Origin: Chloroflexia bacterium
GTDB taxonomy: Bacteria > Chloroflexota > Chloroflexia > QHBQ01 > JADMIH01
Direction: 5' to 3'
DNA: 7,372 nucleotides
Assembly (NCBI GenBank): GCA_025927935.1
Contig: JAICKM010000344.1
Location: 1-7,372, forward strand
A program made the position numbers and the translations under genes. Shown in pieces: positions 1-5,364 of the stretch (position 1 is the stretch's first letter; each line of letters begins with the position of its first letter). Under the pieces are notes generated by a model. It had not been told where the DNA came from and did not search any database. It worked only from the letters and a program-made list of their open reading frames with translations.

Positions 1-258
1 CAGGGCCAGGAACGTCGAGTAGGTCTCGAAGACAAACGCATAGCCCACCACCTGCCCGGCTACCTCGGCCAGGAAGATCTCGAAACGCGGGTGCGGCCCA
101 AAGGCATCGGCCAGCAAGCGGGCCTGGGCCGCATCGTCGGGCGGCGGCAGGCGCTCGAAGTCGGCCAGCGCCCGCACCAGGCGCCGGATCGCGGCGGAAT
201 CGGCGGGCGCCGCCGGGCGGATCAGCACCGCTCCGGGCGAAGTAGAAGTCTCATCCAT
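1..258 (-). CDS. GNAT-family N-acetyltransferase, N-terminal 86 residues (cut by window edge)
   Basis: The first 86 codons of a minus-strand gene whose 3' end lies outside the window. Residues about 11-35 (VLIRPAAPADSAAIRRLVRA) are the usual first strand and helix of the GNAT fold. Residues about 59-71 (FEIFLAEVAGQVVG) and 72-86 (YAFVFETYSTFLAL) are the following strands; the ending resembles spermidine/diamine-acetyltransferase-like GNAT proteins, which read ...YSTFLGR or ...YSTW at this point. The acetyl-CoA pyrophosphate loop (R/Q-x-x-G-x-G/A) would lie beyond the edge and cannot be checked. The ATG at 258 is chosen because GGGAG (267-271) lies about 8 bases upstream; a few N-terminal residues before the fold are low in information. 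GNAT enzymes move acetyl from acetyl-CoA to an amine, but the acceptor here is unknown. The gene is divergent from the leader ORF and acyltransferase. Family call firm, substrate open. Confidence 0.85.
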   Translation of the reverse strand, partial: MDETSTSPGAVLIRPAAPADSAAIRRLVRALADFERLPPPDDAAQARLLADAFGPHPRFEIFLAEVAGQVVGYAFVFETYSTFLAL

Positions 259-328
259 CGGGTTTACTCCCAAGCGCTAGTATGCCGGACCGCGGGTAAT
301 CGTAGTTCACCGCGCCTTGCTAGCCGCC

Positions 329-337
329 AGTATACCA
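329..337 (-). promoter_or_regulatory. Extended -10 promoter for the GNAT gene
   Basis: On the minus strand this reads TGG-TATACT, an extended -10 element (TGn plus 5/6 match to TATAAT). No good -35 lies 17 bases upstream, which is common for extended -10 promoters. The predicted start near 322 would give a leader of about 64 bases. A second, weaker CATACT lies at 279-284 (minus) and could start transcription just before the SD. Confidence 0.45.
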
Positions 338-403
338 CACTGGGCCGGACGCATTCGGGTCCCCCTCACCGGGACGCCACGCCATCCGCTGGATACCCGG
401 CCA

Positions 404-433
404 TTGACGGCAGGACGCCAAGTCTGGTACTGT
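404..433 (+). promoter_or_regulatory. Promoter for leader ORF and acyltransferase
   Basis: TTGACG (404-409, 5/6 match to the -35 consensus), an 18-base spacer, then TACTGT (428-433). The -10 is weak but is preceded by TGG (425-427), giving an extended -10. The predicted start near 440 leaves about 36 bases before the leader ORF ATG at 476. Together with the GNAT promoter this makes the 259-475 gap a divergent promoter region. Confidence 0.45.
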
Positions 434-475
434 AGTTCGTGACCAGACCCACGACAATAGATCGAGGAGACGCCG

Positions 476-550
476 ATGCCCCAGCGCATGATAAGTCCGC
501 CTGCCCGCGCCATGAGCCGGCTTAGGGGGCTGGCCGCCCCGGCTCCCTAA
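476..550 (+). CDS. 24-codon leader ORF upstream of and coupled to the acyltransferase
   Basis: ATG at 476 is preceded by AGGAG (465-469) with 6 bases between, the clearest SD in this part of the window. The ORF runs 24 codons (begins MPQRMISPPARAM, ends LAAPAP) to TAA at 548-550. It stops four bases before the acyltransferase ATG (555) and is in another frame. The peptide is rich in Arg, Pro and Ala and matches no family I recognise; it has no run of one amino acid that would suggest classical amino-acid attenuation. Its last third covers the hairpin at 518-554, so a ribosome translating it would open the hairpin and finish next to the downstream start. The most likely role is translational coupling rather than a functional peptide. 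Alternatives: a chance ORF, or a regulatory peptide that senses translation rate. Confidence 0.5.
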   Translation: MPQRMISPPARAMSRLRGLAAPAP

Positions 551-554
551 GCCG
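518..554 (+). promoter_or_regulatory. Stable hairpin ending at the acyltransferase start codon
   Basis: CGGCTTAGGG (518-527) and CCCTAAGCCG (545-554) are perfect inverted repeats. Pairing continues inward (528-533 with 539-544, including two G-U pairs) to a 5-base loop, giving a stem of about 16 bp. The 3' arm ends at the base just before ATG 555 and contains the leader ORF stop codon. No run of T follows, so it is not an intrinsic terminator. It would block direct ribosome entry at 555, where no SD is visible anyway. Confidence 0.7.
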
Positions 555-1469
555 ATGTCACTCCGCTTGCGTGTATTACGCCGGTTGCTGGCCTTGCTGC
601 CGGAGTGGTTGGCCCGCTGGATCGCCTGCCGCATCGGCGATCTGTGCTATCGCTTCCTGCCGGTCTCGCGCCACCACGGCCTGCGCAATATGCGCCAGGT
701 CTTAGGCCCCCGCGCTTCGCGGACGGCCGTTCGCCGGGCCGTCCGCCAGGTGTTCCGCAACGTGGCCTTGAATTACTACGATATGGTGCGGGTCTCGGAT
801 TTGAGCGCGGATGTGATGGCCCAAAAAGTCGTCTTTGACGACGCCGGGTGGGAACCCGTGCAGACCTATCTCCGCGAAGGTCGCAGCATCATCGTTGTTT
901 CGGCGCACTTTGGGGCCATCGACATCGTCGGGCGCATCCTGCAAGTGCGCGGCTACCGCCCGGCCCTCGTCGTGGACCGGGTCGGATCGCCCGGCCTGTT
1001 CGACTTGATGAACGCACTACGCACGCGCAATGGGTGGAATGTCTTTATCTACGAGGAAGGGCTGGCGGTTCTGCGCCGCCTGCTGGCCCTCCTGGCCGGG
1101 GGGCATTTCGTCTTCATCCTGGCCGACCGCAACGCCAAGCATGCCGGGATCCCGGTGCCGTTCTTCGGCAAGCCCGCCGTCATCAACACAGCGATTGCCC
1201 GGCTGGCGCTGCGCAGCGGGGCGGTAGTCGTGCCCGCTTTCTGCTACCGCGAGGGCACGCAGTATATCGTGCGTATTGAGCCAGCCCTTAACCCGCCCGG
1301 CAATCCGCCGCCGAGTCTCGAAAGCCTGACCCGGCAGATCGTGGCGACCTGCGAGCAGTACATCCGCCGGCACCCGGAGCAATGGCTGCTCTTGACCCCT
1401 GTCTGGGACAGCGCCGCCGCCCAACCCGGCACGCCCGCCCCGCAACGCGAACGGCAGCCCCAACGCTGA
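555..1469 (+). CDS. LpxL/HtrB-type lysophospholipid acyltransferase family protein
   Basis: A 304-residue protein, the usual length for the bacterial lipid A biosynthesis acyltransferase fold (LpxL/HtrB; also mycobacterial PatA). Visible marks are the catalytic H-x4-D (H118 to D123 in VVSAHFGAID), the ADRN segment (190-193) followed by GIPVPFFGKPAVINTAIARLA, which is the conserved substrate-site block, then GAVVVPAFCYR (222-232) and the C-terminal HPEQWLLLTPVW (273-284). The N-terminus is a hydrophobic, Arg-rich helix (residues 1-36), as in members that sit on the inner face of the cytoplasmic membrane. It transfers an acyl chain from acyl-ACP or acyl-CoA to a membrane glycolipid or lysolipid; the acceptor may be lipid A, a phosphatidylinositol mannoside-like lipid or another glycolipid. 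No lipid A genes are nearby to decide. The start at 555 is the only ATG before the conserved region and has no SD; translation probably depends on the leader ORF. Residues after 284 form a Pro/Gln/Arg-rich tail of no known role. Confidence 0.88.
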   Translation: MSLRLRVLRRLLALLPEWLARWIACRIGDLCYRFLPVSRHHGLRNMRQVLGPRASRTAVRRAVRQVFRNVALNYYDMVRVSDLSADVMAQKVVFDDAGWEPVQTYLREGRSIIVVSAHFGAIDIVGRILQVRGYRPALVVDRVGSPGLFDLMNALRTRNGWNVFIYEEGLAVLRRLLALLAGGHFVFILADRNAKHAGIPVPFFGKPAVINTAIARLALRSGAVVVPAFCYREGTQYIVRIEPALNPPGNPPPSLESLTRQIVATCEQYIRRHPEQWLLLTPVWDSAAAQPGTPAPQRERQPQR

Positions 1470-1484
1470 CACCCCGGCGGGGGC

Positions 1485-2105
1485 TTATTCGGCGGAAGCG
1501 CCCGCCGAGTGGGGGCGGTGCCGGTGGACGGACACGGCATAGGTGCTGGCCCAGGTCCACGGCGCGCGATCCCAGGTCGCGTAGCGCTCAGCCAACACCA
1601 GGCCCGCGGCCTCCGCTAGGCGGTCGTACTCGTCCAGCGCCAGGTAGCCGATGCTGAGTTGGAAGCCCGCGATCAGCACGCCGCCGGAGGCCAGGTGGCG
1701 GGCCATGTTTTGCAGCACTGCCCCTTCCGTGCCGGGCGCCAGGAAGATCATCACGTTCCCGGCCATGACGATGGCATCAAAGCGCCGCTGCAAGCGGATC
1801 GCGGCGAGATCGCCCAGGTGCCAGGAGAGATGGGACGCCTTTTTGCGCGCCGTGCCCAGCATCCGCGGGTCGAGATCCACGCCCACCACGGCCAGGCCCC
1901 GCCGCGCCAGTTCGATGGCAACGCGCCCCGTGCCGCAGCCCGCGTCAAGTACGTTCTTGGGATGGTACGACTCGACAAAATCGGCTTCGCCGTGGACGTT
2001 CTGCCCGGCCCGTTCGCGCGCCCTGTAGGTCGCGTCATAATCGTCGCCCCGGACAGCACGGGTGTTGAGCCAGGGGTTGGACGGATCAGGAGCATCGGGC
2101 GCCAT
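1485..2105 (-). CDS. Class I SAM-dependent methyltransferase
   Basis: A 206-residue Rossmann-fold methyltransferase. Motif I is NVLDAGCGTGRVAIELA (51-67), the acidic ribose-binding residue follows in VVGVDLDPRML (73-83), motif II-like is FDAIVMAGNVMIFLAPG (109-125), and the post-II strand is GGVLIAGFQL (141-150). The C-terminal part (ERYATWDRAPW, then TYAVSVHRH) is typical of a group of stand-alone bacterial methyltransferases of the Methyltransf_25 type. It uses S-adenosylmethionine; the acceptor is not evident. The reading frame is open upstream to 2369, but that extension runs antisense-like into the P450 3' end. ATG 2105 is chosen because GGAGGAG (2111-2117) lies 5 bases upstream and the fold begins shortly after. 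It lies 95 bases after the P450 stop on the same strand and converges with the acyltransferase (15-base gap). No strong terminator is visible between the convergent ends. Confidence 0.9.
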   Translation of the reverse strand: MAPDAPDPSNPWLNTRAVRGDDYDATYRARERAGQNVHGEADFVESYHPKNVLDAGCGTGRVAIELARRGLAVVGVDLDPRMLGTARKKASHLSWHLGDLAAIRLQRRFDAIVMAGNVMIFLAPGTEGAVLQNMARHLASGGVLIAGFQLSIGYLALDEYDRLAEAAGLVLAERYATWDRAPWTWASTYAVSVHRHRPHSAGASAE

Positions 2106-2132
2106 AGGGACTCCTCCGGCAACAAGAAGATA

Positions 2133-2148
2133 GCCGGCCATGGCCGGC
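2133..2148. promoter_or_regulatory. 16-bp perfect palindrome in the methyltransferase leader
   Basis: GCCGGCCATGGCCGGC is a perfect, gapless 16-bp palindrome lying between the putative -10 (2158-2163) and the SD (2111-2117) of the methyltransferase. A gapless dyad suits a dimeric repressor site better than an RNA hairpin, although the RNA could still fold with a 4-base loop. In GC-rich DNA some such palindromes arise by chance. Confidence 0.4.
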
Positions 2149-2157
2149 GCGGCGCTC

Positions 2158-2166
2158 ATATTACCA
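2158..2166 (-). promoter_or_regulatory. Possible extended -10 promoter for the methyltransferase
   Basis: On the minus strand this reads TGG-TAATAT, a TGn element plus a 4/6 match to TATAAT, in an otherwise GC-rich gap. No convincing -35 is visible. The start would fall near 2151, just upstream of the palindrome. The gene could instead be read from the P450 transcript. Confidence 0.35.
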
Positions 2167-2200
2167 CAGATCACGGCGCGTTGCACCGATGGGGCGCTAC

Positions 2201-3595
2201 TCAACCGCCGGGCGCGTGCAGGGCCATCAGCAGGCCATAGCGCGCGCTGAGCGTCACTAACGGTTCGGGCACCACCGGGTGGCCCGGCACGAGATCCAGC
2301 CGGTAGCGTTGGGCCACCGTCGCCAGGATCAGTTGCGCTTCGGTCATGGCGAAGCCGTTGCCGATGCACAGGTGCGGCCCCCCGCCAAACGGAAAGTACG
2401 CGAAGGCCGGGCGCTCGGCGCTGCGCTCGGGCGTGAAGCGCTCCGGGTCGAAGCCTTCCGGGTTGACCCAGTAGCGAGGATTATGGTGCATGGCGTAGGG
2501 ACTGAACATCACCGTCGCGCCCGCGGGGATGTGGTAGCCGCCCAACTCATCGTCGTTGATCGCCCGGCGCGTGATCACCCAGGCGGGCGGGTAGAGCCGC
2601 AACGACTCCTCGATCACCATGCGCGTGTAGGGCAGATGCGGCAGGTCGGCCACGCCGGGTGTGCGCCCGCCCAGAGTTGCCGCCAGCTCGGCCTGCAACC
2701 GCCGGAACACGGCGGGGTGCTGGGACAGTAGGTAGAAAGTCCAGGTCAAGGCGTTGGCCGTCGTCTCATGCCCGGCCAGCAGCACCGTCAGCACCTCGTC
2801 GCGCAGTTGGCGGTCGTCCATGCCCTCGCCGGTGTCGGGGTCGCGGGCGCGCATCAGCAGCGATACCAGGTCGCCGCTGTCGTCGTTGCGCGCCCGGTGC
2901 GCGGCGATGATCTTGGCGACCACGGCGTCCATGTCGCGCAGGGCCGCCTGGAACTTGCGGTTTTGTGGAGTTGGGAACGACAACGGGGGGAAAGGCCGGA
3001 AGAAGAACTCGGTGACGCGCCGATTGGCGATCACCACGGCGCGGCTAATTGCCGCCACTTCCTCGCGCAGTTCGGTGCCGAACAACGCCTGGGCGACGAT
3101 GCGCAACGTCAGCCGGTGCATCTCCGCGGCCACATCGAGCGGTCGCGGACTGCGCGCCGCCGCCTGCCACCGCGCCAGCATGGCCTCGGTCTCGTTCGTC
3201 ATCAGCGTACCGAAGGCGGCGATCCGCTGGCGATGGAACGCCGGCTGCATCAACCGCCGCTGGCGCAGCCAGGACTCGCCGTCGCTCGTCAGCAAGCCGT
3301 TGCCCAACACGTTGCTCAGGACCTGGAAGTCAAACAATTGCCGGTCGTAGTTCCGATTATTTTCCTGCAACACCCGCTTCACAGCGGCGGGTTGGTTCAC
3401 AAAGTAGGTCGGATGGAACAGGAAGCGATAGCGCACCACCTCGCCGTAGCGGCGGGAGACGCTAAGCAGGAAGCGCAACGGATCGCGCGCCAGATCCAGC
3501 GTCATGCCCAGAATGGGATTACCGCGCGGCCCCGGTGGCGTTTTGCGCGCGGGCCGGGCCGCGGCAGGCCGGGCGTCTGTCGCAACTTTAGCCAT
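2201..3595 (-). CDS. Cytochrome P450
   Basis: A complete, soluble 464-residue cytochrome P450 haem monooxygenase. All diagnostic elements are present: helix C WLRQR (W109, R113), I-helix AGHETTA (274-280) with the acid/threonine pair for O2 activation, K-helix ExxR as EESLR (E330, R333), the DPERF meander (383-387), and the haem loop FGGGPHLCIG (403-412) with thiolate ligand C410, followed by NGFAMTEAQLILA. The N-terminus carries PPGPRGNPILG (20-30) and no membrane anchor. The style is that of bacterial P450s resembling fatty-acid and eukaryote-like classes rather than the compact actinobacterial macrolide type, so a hydrophobic chain or terpenoid-like substrate is possible but unproved. No ferredoxin or reductase gene or fused reductase domain is present, so electrons must come from partners elsewhere. 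ATG 3595 is supported by AAGGAG (3606-3611), about 10 bases away. It has its own promoter at 3664-3693. Confidence 0.96.
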   Translation of the reverse strand: MAKVATDARPAAARPARKTPPGPRGNPILGMTLDLARDPLRFLLSVSRRYGEVVRYRFLFHPTYFVNQPAAVKRVLQENNRNYDRQLFDFQVLSNVLGNGLLTSDGESWLRQRRLMQPAFHRQRIAAFGTLMTNETEAMLARWQAAARSPRPLDVAAEMHRLTLRIVAQALFGTELREEVAAISRAVVIANRRVTEFFFRPFPPLSFPTPQNRKFQAALRDMDAVVAKIIAAHRARNDDSGDLVSLLMRARDPDTGEGMDDRQLRDEVLTVLLAGHETTANALTWTFYLLSQHPAVFRRLQAELAATLGGRTPGVADLPHLPYTRMVIEESLRLYPPAWVITRRAINDDELGGYHIPAGATVMFSPYAMHHNPRYWVNPEGFDPERFTPERSAERPAFAYFPFGGGPHLCIGNGFAMTEAQLILATVAQRYRLDLVPGHPVVPEPLVTLSARYGLLMALHAPGG

Positions 3596-3616
3596 GCATC
3601 GTCGCTCCTTCTTCCT

Positions 3617-3647
3617 GCTGAGCGGCCGGCAAACGCCGCTGCTCAGC
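3617..3647 (-). promoter_or_regulatory. Hairpin in the P450 5' leader
   Basis: GCTGAGC (3617-3623) and GCTCAGC (3641-3647) are perfect inverted repeats, with an inner CGGC/GCCG pair around an AAAC/GTTT loop. It sits between the predicted start near 3657 and the SD (3606-3611). No T-run follows on the minus strand, so it is not a convincing terminator for the upstream operon. It may stabilise the mRNA or tune translation. Confidence 0.45.
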
Positions 3648-3663
3648 TAGTGCGTCTGCGTAT

Positions 3664-3693
3664 ATGATAGTGCAATCGCCGCTTGGCTGTCTA
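3664..3693 (-). promoter_or_regulatory. Promoter for the P450 gene
   Basis: On the minus strand TAGACA (3688-3693, 5/6 to TTGACA), an 18-base spacer, then TATCAT (3664-3669, 5/6 to TATAAT). The first three bases of the -35 are the TAG stop codon of the upstream TIM-barrel gene. The predicted start is near 3657, a leader of about 60 bases. This suggests the P450 can be expressed apart from the operon upstream. Confidence 0.6.
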
Positions 3694-4512
3694 CCCGGCG
3701 CCCCCGCGCAACCACGCGATATGCTGGGGTATCGCCACCTCCGGTTCGGCCAGGTGCGGGTGCCATTTCTTCTCCCACTCGACCGACACGTAGCCGCTAT
3801 ACCCTGTTTCCTGGAGCAGGGTAACGATCCGGCGCACCGGCACGTCGCCTTCACCCAGCAACACCAGCTCCCAGCCGGACCCGCCGGGGGTGCGCCGGGC
3901 ATCCTTGATGTGGACATGGACCAGCCGCGGCCCAAGCAAGGCAAGTACCTCGTCCGGGGTTTCGCCCACGCGGTAGGGGTGGTGACTGTCCCAGAGCGCG
4001 CCCACAGCTGGCGAGTCCACCTGCCGCAGCACAGCGGCCACCCGGCGCGCCGAGGAATAGGTATCGTGCGTTTCCAGAGCCAGGGTCACACCGGCCCGCG
4101 CCGCATCCGGCGCTGCGCCGCGCAACGTCTCCGCCACGCGGGCATCCGCCGTCGCGTCGTCGGGGGGCGGCGCGTCTTCGATGGCTGGGGAACCGCCGAA
4201 TACGCGCAGCAGGGGCACATCGAGATCGTGCGCGAGGCGAATCCAGGCCGCCAATTCGGCTGCGGTCTGTTCCTGCTCCTGCGGGGTGCGATAGTAGACC
4301 CGGCACGAAGTATCGAAGGCACAGACCTCCACACCCGCCGCACGGGTCAAGCGAACCGCCCGTTCCAGCTTGGTCCGGTCCGCGACCGGATCGAGGACTT
4401 CGCCGTCGAGCAAGCGGAACTCCAGCGCATCATAGCCGAAGCGCTGGGCGGCGGCAATCATCTGCTCGACCGACCAGGCCGGGCAGGCGAGGGTGCTGTA
4501 GGCGTATTTCAT
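3691..4512 (-). CDS. Sugar phosphate isomerase/epimerase-type TIM-barrel protein (second of two)
   Basis: A 273-residue protein of the AP-endonuclease-2/xylose-isomerase-like TIM-barrel superfamily (IolE, IolI, hydroxypyruvate isomerase and 3-dehydroshikimate dehydratase relatives). It opens with strand 1 MKYAYSTLACP and GYDALEFRL (26-34). The divalent-metal ligands expected of the family are present: E147 (ALETHDTY), D175 (ALWDSHHPYR), H201 (VHVHIKDAR) and E245 (VSVEWEKKWHP). The enzymes isomerise, epimerise or dehydrate keto sugars and keto polyols; the exact reaction is not readable. It is the third gene of the operon, 27 bases after the previous stop. GAGGTGA, about 7 bases before ATG 4512, is its SD. 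It belongs to a different subfamily from the other TIM barrel here (different N-terminus and active-site surroundings), so the pair is not a recent duplication. Residues 110-125 are a Pro/Asp-rich loop. Confidence 0.9.
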   Translation of the reverse strand: MKYAYSTLACPAWSVEQMIAAAQRFGYDALEFRLLDGEVLDPVADRTKLERAVRLTRAAGVEVCAFDTSCRVYYRTPQEQEQTAAELAAWIRLAHDLDVPLLRVFGGSPAIEDAPPPDDATADARVAETLRGAAPDAARAGVTLALETHDTYSSARRVAAVLRQVDSPAVGALWDSHHPYRVGETPDEVLALLGPRLVHVHIKDARRTPGGSGWELVLLGEGDVPVRRIVTLLQETGYSGYVSVEWEKKWHPHLAEPEVAIPQHIAWLRGGAG

Positions 4513-4539
4513 GGTCGTCTCACCTCGTATGTGGCGGGT

Positions 4540-5364
4540 TCAAGCATACTCCCAGGCCAGCGCCCGAAGCAACCGTTGCAGGGCCTGAGACGCCTGCCGG
4601 AAGCGGTCAACGCCGCTGAAGCCCTGGAATTGCCCGGCAGCCGCCAGATGCGGCTCCAGGGACAGGAAGCCGTCGTAGCCGTCCGCGCGCAAGCGGGCCA
4701 GCAGGCCCGGCCAATCCACGTCCCCGGCGCCCGCCACCACGTGCGTGCCGTCGCGATCCACGTCTTTGACATGCACATAGGCCAGCCAGGGTTGTAACGC
4801 GGCATAGGCGTCCGGGTAGGGCCGCTGCCCGCACTGCAAAAAATTCGCCGGATCGAGCACCGCGCGGAAATGGGGGTCGTCCACGCTCTGCAACAAATCG
4901 ACGCAGCGCTCGATGCTGTCACCGTAAATATCCTTCTCGTTCTCATGGAGCAGCGTCATACCCGCCGCGCGGGCTTGCACCGTCAGCGCACGGAGGCGGG
5001 TCAGCACGGCTTCGCGGGCGGGCGGGGATTCGTCGCCCGCCGCCGGGTAGAACGAGAAGATCCGTATGCGGTCTGTACCGAGCGCCTGGGCCACCGCAAT
5101 GGCCCGTGCCAGCCGGGGCAACTCGGCATCCTCCGGGCTGTCGATTGCCACCTTGCCAATCGGCGAGGCGATGGCCGAGACCCGTAACCCGGCGGCGGCC
5201 AGCGCCCGCCCGATCTCCGCCACCTGGGCATCGCTGAGGTCCAGCACGTTGGTGTCCCAGGCGCCGCGCAGTTCCAGGTGGTGGATTCCTTCCTCGCGCA
5301 GCACGGCAATCTGCGTGTCCAGGTCGGGCGAGATCTCGTCGGCGAACGCGCTGAGGCGGATCAT
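4540..5364 (-). CDS. Sugar phosphate isomerase/epimerase-type TIM-barrel protein (first of two)
   Basis: A 274-residue TIM-barrel protein of the xylose-isomerase-like superfamily. The N-terminus MIRLSAFADEISPDLDTQI and the block GIHHLELRGAWDTNVLDL (26-43), then VSAIASPIGKVAI (62-74), mark a recognisable bacterial subfamily of putative sugar phosphate isomerase/epimerases. Metal ligands are visible as E141 (LLHENEKDIYGD), D171 (AVLDPANFLQCGQ), H198 (AYVHVKDVD) and E237 (SLEPHL). The frame is open far upstream, but ATG 5364 is the start: the fold begins there, GGGAGG lies about 9 bases before it, and it overlaps the stop of the oxidoreductase as ATGA, so the two are translationally coupled. Likely substrate: the keto product of that oxidoreductase, by isomerisation, epimerisation, dehydration or cleavage. 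No ligand-specific residue allows a choice. Confidence 0.9.
   Translation of the reverse strand: MIRLSAFADEISPDLDTQIAVLREEGIHHLELRGAWDTNVLDLSDAQVAEIGRALAAAGLRVSAIASPIGKVAIDSPEDAELPRLARAIAVAQALGTDRIRIFSFYPAAGDESPPAREAVLTRLRALTVQARAAGMTLLHENEKDIYGDSIERCVDLLQSVDDPHFRAVLDPANFLQCGQRPYPDAYAALQPWLAYVHVKDVDRDGTHVVAGAGDVDWPGLLARLRADGYDGFLSLEPHLAAAGQFQGFSGVDRFRQASQALQRLLRALAWEYA

Noticed and set aside
518..554. The hairpin before the acyltransferase read as a transcription terminator.
   Set aside because: No T-run follows; the next bases are the start codon and coding sequence.
1457..1490. Possible intrinsic terminator between the convergent acyltransferase and methyltransferase (CCCC...GGGG followed by CTTATT).
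   Set aside because: The stem is only 4 bp with a minimal loop, or 5 bp with an 18-base loop, and there is no real T-run. It is too weak to annotate.
2106..2369. Upstream extension of the methyltransferase frame into the P450 3' end.
   Set aside because: The extension is not protein-like, and GGAGGAG 5 bases before ATG 2105 fixes the start.
2768..4797. Two long plus-strand ORFs (2768-3667 and 3664-4797) that overlap by ATGA like a coupled operon, antisense to the P450 and TIM-barrel genes.
   Set aside because: Their translations are Arg/His/Gly/Gln-rich with no domain, while the opposite strand encodes complete, motif-bearing enzymes. Long antisense frames are expected in high-GC codon usage, and neither has an SD.
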